This document shows, piece by piece, positions 5,799 through 9,987 of a stretch of DNA of 9,987 nucleotides. Origin of the DNA: Gammaproteobacteria bacterium RIFCSPLOWO2_02_FULL_56_15 (GTDB lineage: Bacteria; Pseudomonadota; Gammaproteobacteria; Eutrophobiales; Eutrophobiaceae); contig MGYR01000020.1 in assembly GCA_001801825.1 (NCBI GenBank), positions 1 through 9,987 of the forward strand, in the 5' to 3' direction. The first letter of the stretch is position 1, and the number at the start of each line of letters is the position of its first letter. The position numbers were made by a program, and so were the translations under genes. The notes beneath the pieces were generated by a model. The model was not told the origin of the DNA. It saw only the letters and a list, made by a program, of their open reading frames with translations, and searched no databases.

Positions 5799-6971
5799 GT
5801 GGAAAGAGAACAAGGTATAAAATTTATGCGCGATCTTCTCAAGCTGATGGTTGAGAAGAAAGGCTCGGATCTGTTTGTCACCGTCGGTTTTCCGCCGGCT
5901 ATCAAGGTCGACGGCAAGGTTACCCCGGTTTCCAAGACCAGTCTCACGTCTGAAAACACCAAGGCGATGGTCTACGCCGTCATGAATGACAAGCAATTAA
6001 AAGAGTACGAGGCCACCAAGGAATGCAACTTCGCCATCGCTCCCAAGGGGATCGGGCGCTTCCGCGCCAACGCCTATATACAGCAGGGATACTGCGGCCT
6101 GGTCTGCCGTACCATCGAAACCGAAGTCCCCACCATAGACAAACTGGGGCTGCCGGAGATCCTCAAGGAGGTGGTGATGACCAAGAACGGGCTGGTCATC
6201 ATGGTGGGTGGCACCGGCTCAGGGAAATCAACGTCACTGGCGGCCATGATCAACTACCGCAACGAAAATTCTCATGGTCACATCATCACCATTGAAGACC
6301 CCATCGAGTACGTTCACCCCCACAAAAACTGCATTATCATGCAGCGCGAAGTGGGCGTGGATACGGATGACTGGGATATCGCCCTGAAAAACACCCTGCG
6401 CCAGGCCCCGGATGTCATCCTGCTCGGTGAAATCAGGGCCCGGGAAACCATGGAATTCGGTATCGCCTTTGCCGAAACCGGACACCTGGCCATGGCGACG
6501 CTTCACGCGAACAGTTCCAACCAGGCCATGGACCGGATTATCAACTTTTTCCCCGAGGAACGCCGGGCACAGCTTCTCATGGACCTTTCCCTGAACCTCA
6601 AGGCCGTAATCTCGCAACGCCTGCTGAAAAAAATAGACGGCAAGGGCCGTGTGGCCGCCATCGAGATCCTGCTCAATACCCCCTTGATGTCCGATCTCAT
6701 CCTCAAAGGCGAGATCCATGAGATCAAGGCGCTGATGAAGAAGTCGAATGAACTGGGTATGAAAACCTTTGACCAGGCGCTGTTCGATCTGTTCGAGGCG
6801 GACCTGATCACCTATGAGGATGCCTTGAGGAACGCCGACTCGGTCAACGAACTGCGCCTGCGGATCAAACTGGAGGGCAAGGCCGCCAAGGATAGTGACA
6901 GGCTGGAAGGGCTGGATCACCTCAGCCTGCATGAGGATGAAGAAAAAAACAAGGGCATGATGATGCGCTGA
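5799..6971 (+). CDS. pilU: Type IV pilus retraction ATPase accessory PilU
   Basis: The 390-aa PilT paralogue works with PilT in retraction; in studied species PilU alone does not retract pili but raises force. Walker A is GGTGSGKS (137-144), the Asp box IITIEDPIEY (162-171), Walker B VILLGEIRARE (206-216) with Glu211, and the His box TGHLAMATLHANSSNQAMDR. In place of PilT's AIRNLIRE it has SDLILKGEIHEIK (298-310), the PilU form. The GTG start at 5799 is favoured by GGAGG (5788-5792) 6 bases upstream; an ATG at 5826 would shorten the protein by 9 residues but has a poor ribosome binding site. The C-terminal 35 residues are charged, with an acidic HEDEEKNKG stretch beyond the conserved domain. 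It probably shares the pilT transcript. Confidence 0.93.
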   Translation: MEREQGIKFMRDLLKLMVEKKGSDLFVTVGFPPAIKVDGKVTPVSKTSLTSENTKAMVYAVMNDKQLKEYEATKECNFAIAPKGIGRFRANAYIQQGYCGLVCRTIETEVPTIDKLGLPEILKEVVMTKNGLVIMVGGTGSGKSTSLAAMINYRNENSHGHIITIEDPIEYVHPHKNCIIMQREVGVDTDDWDIALKNTLRQAPDVILLGEIRARETMEFGIAFAETGHLAMATLHANSSNQAMDRIINFFPEERRAQLLMDLSLNLKAVISQRLLKKIDGKGRVAAIEILLNTPLMSDLILKGEIHEIKALMKKSNELGMKTFDQALFDLFEADLITYEDALRNADSVNELRLRIKLEGKAAKDSDRLEGLDHLSLHEDEEKNKGMMMR

Positions 6972-7029
6972 TCCTCCGCCCGGCCCAACGCCTGCAAGCT
7001 GTCATTCACAAATCAGGAACCTGTTAAGC

Positions 7030-8088
7030 ATGGATATATTTCCCTATCTGAAACTGATGGTTGAAAAAAAGGCCTCCGATCTCTTCTTCACGGTCGGCAG
7101 CCCGGTCAAGATCAAGCTCGAAGGCAAGGCATCGCCGGTGGGCAAGACCGTCCTCACCAGTGAACTCAGCAAGGCTGCAGCCTATGGCATCATGAGTGAG
7201 TCGCAAAAGAAACGGTTCGAGGAAAATTTTGAATGCGATTTTGCCATCGGGCTGCCTGATGGGACGGCGCGCTTCCGGGTCAATGTGTTCAGGCAGCGGG
7301 GTGAAGTCGGCATGGTGCTGCGCTTGATCCCCAGCATCATCCCCACCCTTGAGCAACTCGGACTGCCCGATATCCTGGCGGAGCTGATCAATCACAAACG
7401 TGGCCTGATCCTGATGGTGGGCGCCACGGGTTCCGGTAAATCCACCACCCTCGCGGCCATGTTGAATCACCGCAATGACACCATGTCAGGGCACATCCTG
7501 ACGATCGAGGACCCGGTCGAATTCAGCCACCCGAACAAGAAATCCATCATCAACCAGCGGGAAGTGGGCGTGGATACGCTGTCCTACCGAAATGCCCTGA
7601 AGTCTTCCCTCCGCGAGGCTCCGGATGTGATTCTGATCGGGGAGATTCGAGACCGTGAAACCATGGAAGCGGCTATGGAACTCTCCAATACGGGACACCT
7701 CGCGGTTTCCACCCTCCATGCGAACAATTCGAACCAAGCCATGGAGCGGGTCATCAACCTGTTCCCCCAGGACCTTCACAAACAACTGTTCATGGACCTG
7801 TCCCTCAACATTCGGGCGGTCATTTCCCAACGGCTGGTTACCGGGGTCGACGGCAAGCGCTGTGCCGCCATCGAGATCATGATCAACACTCCGCATATCA
7901 GCGAACTGATCCTGAAAGGGGAGATCGACGAGATCAAGGTGGCCATGCAGGAAAGCGGTCAACGCGGCATGCAGACCTTCGACATGGCGCTGTATGACCT
8001 CTACCACGAAGGCCGTATCGAACTGGAGGAAGCCCTGAACAACGCCGATTCCCGATCCAATCTGGAAGCCAAGATCAACTTCGGATAA
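7030..8088 (+). CDS. Third PilT/PilU-family ATPase, PilU-like
   Basis: The 352-aa protein is a second PilU-type ATPase directly after pilU. It keeps all motor motifs: Walker A GATGSGKS (131-138), Asp box LTIEDPVEF (157-165), Walker B VILIGEIRDRE (200-210, Glu205) and the His box TGHLAVSTLHANNSNQAMER. The region equivalent to AIRNLIRE reads SELILKGEIDEIK (291-303), so it groups with PilU rather than PilT by eye. The start region (LKLMVEKKASDLFFTVGSP) aligns closely with that of PilU, but it lacks PilU's charged C-terminal tail and ends EAKINFG. The ATG has only a weak AGGA 11 bases upstream. The 58-base gap from pilU shows no terminator, so it may share the pil transcript. Whether it adds force, replaces PilU in some conditions or serves another pilus cannot be told from the sequence. 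Confidence 0.9.
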   Translation: MDIFPYLKLMVEKKASDLFFTVGSPVKIKLEGKASPVGKTVLTSELSKAAAYGIMSESQKKRFEENFECDFAIGLPDGTARFRVNVFRQRGEVGMVLRLIPSIIPTLEQLGLPDILAELINHKRGLILMVGATGSGKSTTLAAMLNHRNDTMSGHILTIEDPVEFSHPNKKSIINQREVGVDTLSYRNALKSSLREAPDVILIGEIRDRETMEAAMELSNTGHLAVSTLHANNSNQAMERVINLFPQDLHKQLFMDLSLNIRAVISQRLVTGVDGKRCAAIEIMINTPHISELILKGEIDEIKVAMQESGQRGMQTFDMALYDLYHEGRIELEEALNNADSRSNLEAKINFG

Positions 8089-8097
8089 ATATATACT

Positions 8098-8168
8098 CCC
8101 TTCTCCCCCCGGGACGACTCCAGGGATGGAGGAGGTAGGACGAAGTCCGGAACCAGAGTCGAGAAGGG
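8098..8168. terminator. Branched inverted-repeat element between convergent genes
   Basis: CCCTTCT (8098-8104) pairs with AGAAGGG (8162-8168), and CGACTC (8115-8120) with GAGTCG (8156-8161). Inside lie two alternative small hairpins, CTCC/GGAG (8118-8131) and GGAC-GAA-GTCC (8138-8148). The element fills the space between the pilU-like gene and the convergent pyrK-like gene, so a two-way terminator is the simplest role. No T-run is present on either strand next to the stem. Confidence 0.45.
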
Positions 8169-8175
8169 CGGGACA

Positions 8176-9090
8176 CTAATCCGTGTACACCTGCGCAGCG
8201 TCAAAGACCGGGCCATCCACGCAAACCCTGCGCATGGCCGTCCCCTGATCCGTATGGACTGGAACGGTGCATCCGGCACATCCACCCACACCGCAGGCCA
8301 TGAATTCCTCCAGCGAAATCTGGCACGGCAGGGTGAATTCCCTGGCCAGCCGGGCAACGGCCGCGAGCATGGGTTCCGGACCGCAGGCAAATACCTCAAT
8401 TCCCCGCAGGGCAACCGTATCCAGTTGTCGCAGCCAGAGGCGGGCGAGATCGGTCACCAGGCCCGCATGACAGCCCGCATAACCCTGTCCGCTGCAAAGG
8501 CGGTTCGGGATACCCCAGTCCTCCAGCAAGGGCATGGCGGCGATGACCCCGTCCGGAATTCCAGCGACCAGGATCCGGGAAGGTATGGGGGTGAAAGGAA
8601 AGGGTACTTCCGAACCCATGATGACCAATGGCCGATAGTTCTCTCTGCTCTGCCGGAACCAGTCAGCCAGGAAGATCATGGGGGGGATCCCCACACCACC
8701 TCCGATCAGCAATGGTCGCTTGCGTTCCGGGTCAGGTCTGAAAGACACCCCGATAGGACCCAGCAGGCTCAGTTTCTCGCCGATCTGCCGCATGGCAAGC
8801 AACCGCGTACCGCGGCCGTGGGCCTTGTAGAGGATTTCGATCCAACCGGCATCCGGATCGGTGCGCAGGATGGACATGGGCCTGCGCATCGGCAAGCCGG
8901 GATCACAGCTGAGATGGATGAAATTTCCCGGCGCCGCCGCACTGGCTGTTGCCGGGGCTTTAAGGCGCATGAGGTACTGATCCGCTGGCATGGCCTGATG
9001 CTGTAGTATCACTGCATCTTCCAGGTGGATGGTCTCACGGGTGACGGGATAACGGCCGCCGACGCCGGACTTCAGGTCACTCGCCGGCAT
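8176..9090 (-). CDS. PyrK-like dihydroorotate dehydrogenase electron transfer subunit (FAD/2Fe-2S)
   Basis: The 304-aa protein has the layout of PyrK: a ferredoxin-reductase-type FAD domain, a nucleotide-binding domain and a C-terminal 2Fe-2S site. RRPMSI (69-74) is the FAD-binding RxxS motif, GGGVGIPPM (130-138) the start of the NAD-binding half, and VFACGPEPMLAAVARLA the conserved CGPxPM segment. The cluster ligands are Cys266, Cys271, Cys274 and Cys290, in MACGVGGCAGC followed by RRVCVDGPVF, spaced C-x4-C-x2-C as in PyrK. In Gram-positive bacteria PyrK carries electrons from class 1B PyrD to NAD. The ATG overlaps the end of the upstream dihydroorotase-like gene by 19 bases, and AGGA lies just before it. 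No pyrD is next to it here, so its partner is unknown. At about 300 aa it is longer than many PyrKs. Confidence 0.85.
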   Translation of the reverse strand: MPASDLKSGVGGRYPVTRETIHLEDAVILQHQAMPADQYLMRLKAPATASAAAPGNFIHLSCDPGLPMRRPMSILRTDPDAGWIEILYKAHGRGTRLLAMRQIGEKLSLLGPIGVSFRPDPERKRPLLIGGGVGIPPMIFLADWFRQSRENYRPLVIMGSEVPFPFTPIPSRILVAGIPDGVIAAMPLLEDWGIPNRLCSGQGYAGCHAGLVTDLARLWLRQLDTVALRGIEVFACGPEPMLAAVARLAREFTLPCQISLEEFMACGVGGCAGCTVPVHTDQGTAMRRVCVDGPVFDAAQVYTD

Positions 9091-9987
9091 GGATCCTGGG
9101 TAGCTGCTGCATTAACCGGGTTTCCTCCGGTGTAGACGGGGCGTCCATCCAGCAGTGTATAGTCAATTTTTCCACGCAGACGTCTGCCCAGAAAGGGTGA
9201 ATTCTTGCCGGCGCTGACGATTGCGGATTCGTTCAAGAGCCACTCACGCCGGGTATCGATGATCGCCACGTCGGCCTGGGCACCCTTGGCCAGACTGCCT
9301 GATTCCACGCCGAGTATCTTTGCCGGATGGTTGGTCAAACAACTGACCGCCGTTCTCAGATCCAACTTTTTCTGATCCACCAGATCCAGCAACAGTGGGA
9401 ACAGGACTTCCAGGGTGGAAGCGCCAGGCTCGGTTTCACTGAAGGGAGCCGCCTTGGCGTCCATATCATGGGGCTGGTGATCGGAACACACGGCATCGAT
9501 CAGGCCATCCGACACCGCCTGGATCAGGGCCGCCCGATCCCGGCGACTGCGCAGGGGGGGGATCAAATGGCAGTTGACGTTGTAGTCATCGACGTCTTCG
9601 TCTATCAGATGGAGATGGCAGATGCCCGTATCCGCCGTGATCGGCAGCCCCGAAGCCTTGGCCTCGGCGATCATCAAGAGGCTCCTCGCCGCGGAGATCC
9701 GGCAGAAGTGTACCTGGGCCCCGGTAAGTTCGATGAGCAAAATGGCCTTAGCGACCGCAACGGTCTCCGCGGCATCAGGGATAGCCGGCAGGCCCAGCCG
9801 GGTGCTTACCGCGCCCTCGTGCATGACGCCGTCATTACGCAAATCAGCATCTTCCGGATAGAGGAATACCTTGATCTCATGGCCGGCGGCATACTCCAGG
9901 GCGCGTCGTAAGACCTCAGTATTACGCAGCGGCTGATTGCCATTGCTGACCGCCACACAACCCGACTGGACCAGGCTGTACATCTCC
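9072..9987 (-). CDS. pyrC': Inactive-type dihydroorotase PyrC' (PyrX), N-terminus outside window
   Basis: The visible 304 codons cover the last two thirds of a class I dihydroorotase-family protein; the frame stays open to the edge, so the Met at 9983 is probably internal. It resembles the non-catalytic PyrC' that assembles with PyrB in Pseudomonas aspartate transcarbamoylase. Counting from that Met, VHFCRISAAR (91-100) has Arg where active enzymes have a metal-binding His. The usual TPHHL motif reads GICHL (120-124). CSDHQPHDMDAK (166-177) keeps the Asp and matches the PyrC' wording, as do PPLRSRRDR (142-150) and FSETEPGAS (181-189). pyrB would be expected upstream, beyond the window. The N-terminal HxH pair cannot be checked. 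The gene overlaps the PyrK-like gene, so the two are one operon. Confidence 0.82.
   Translation of the reverse strand, partial: EMYSLVQSGCVAVSNGNQPLRNTEVLRRALEYAAGHEIKVFLYPEDADLRNDGVMHEGAVSTRLGLPAIPDAAETVAVAKAILLIELTGAQVHFCRISAARSLLMIAEAKASGLPITADTGICHLHLIDEDVDDYNVNCHLIPPLRSRRDRAALIQAVSDGLIDAVCSDHQPHDMDAKAAPFSETEPGASTLEVLFPLLLDLVDQKKLDLRTAVSCLTNHPAKILGVESGSLAKGAQADVAIIDTRREWLLNESAIVSAGKNSPFLGRRLRGKIDYTLLDGRPVYTGGNPVNAAATQDPCRRVT

Noticed and set aside
6234..6932. A 232-codon minus-strand open frame opposite pilU
   Set aside because: It mirrors pilU codons and has no recognisable domain or ribosome binding site; the other long minus frames over the pil genes are rejected for the same reason.
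8254..9006. A 250-codon plus-strand open frame opposite the pyrK-like gene
   Set aside because: It is a complement-strand shadow: low-complexity, Arg/Gln/Pro-rich with no family features, while the minus-strand frame has complete PyrK motifs.

Overview
The window (about 10 kb, both strands used) looks like a gammaproteobacterial chromosome. The conserved order yggU-yggT-proC-yggS / pilT-pilU / pyrC'(pyrX) resembles the pilT-pilU neighbourhood of Pseudomonas and relatives. A type IV pilus, a Pseudomonas-type inactive dihydroorotase and a methanethiol methyltransferase would suit a free-living aquatic or sulfur-habitat gammaproteobacterium, but the taxon is an inference.

Region 1 (1-~2050, plus strand) is accessory DNA that reads as the end of an integron gene-cassette array. 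It holds the tail of a HigA-type antitoxin, a complete toxin-antitoxin pair with its own promoter and operator, a 51-codon glutathione S-transferase fragment, and a membrane methanethiol S-methyltransferase (mddA-like). Two attC-like folded sites (124-186 and 1097-1183) lie at the 3' ends of the HigA fragment and the GST fragment. They divide the region into cassettes: ...higA-attC | higB-higA-GST'-attC | mddA. No integrase is visible, and the site expected after mddA is absent or degenerate.

Region 2 (2052-4542, minus strand) is a core gene run transcribed yggS, proC, yggT, yggU: a PLP homeostasis protein, pyrroline-5-carboxylate reductase, a YggT membrane protein and a DUF167 protein. The last three overlap by a few bases. 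A 4543-4733 intergenic region separates it from the divergent pilus genes.

Region 3 (4734-8088, plus strand) encodes three consecutive PilT/PilU-family ATPases: a classical PilT (344 aa), a PilU with a charged C-terminal tail (390 aa) and a second PilU-like protein (352 aa). All three keep Walker A, the Walker B glutamate and the His box. The usual arrangement is pilT-pilU, so the third copy is the main oddity of this core region.

Region 4 (8176-9987, minus strand) is a pyrimidine operon fragment: an inactive-type dihydroorotase (pyrC'/pyrX, cut by the window edge) overlapping a PyrK-like FAD/2Fe-2S electron-transfer subunit. No pyrD follows it; the convergent pilU-like gene does, across a strongly folded intergenic element.
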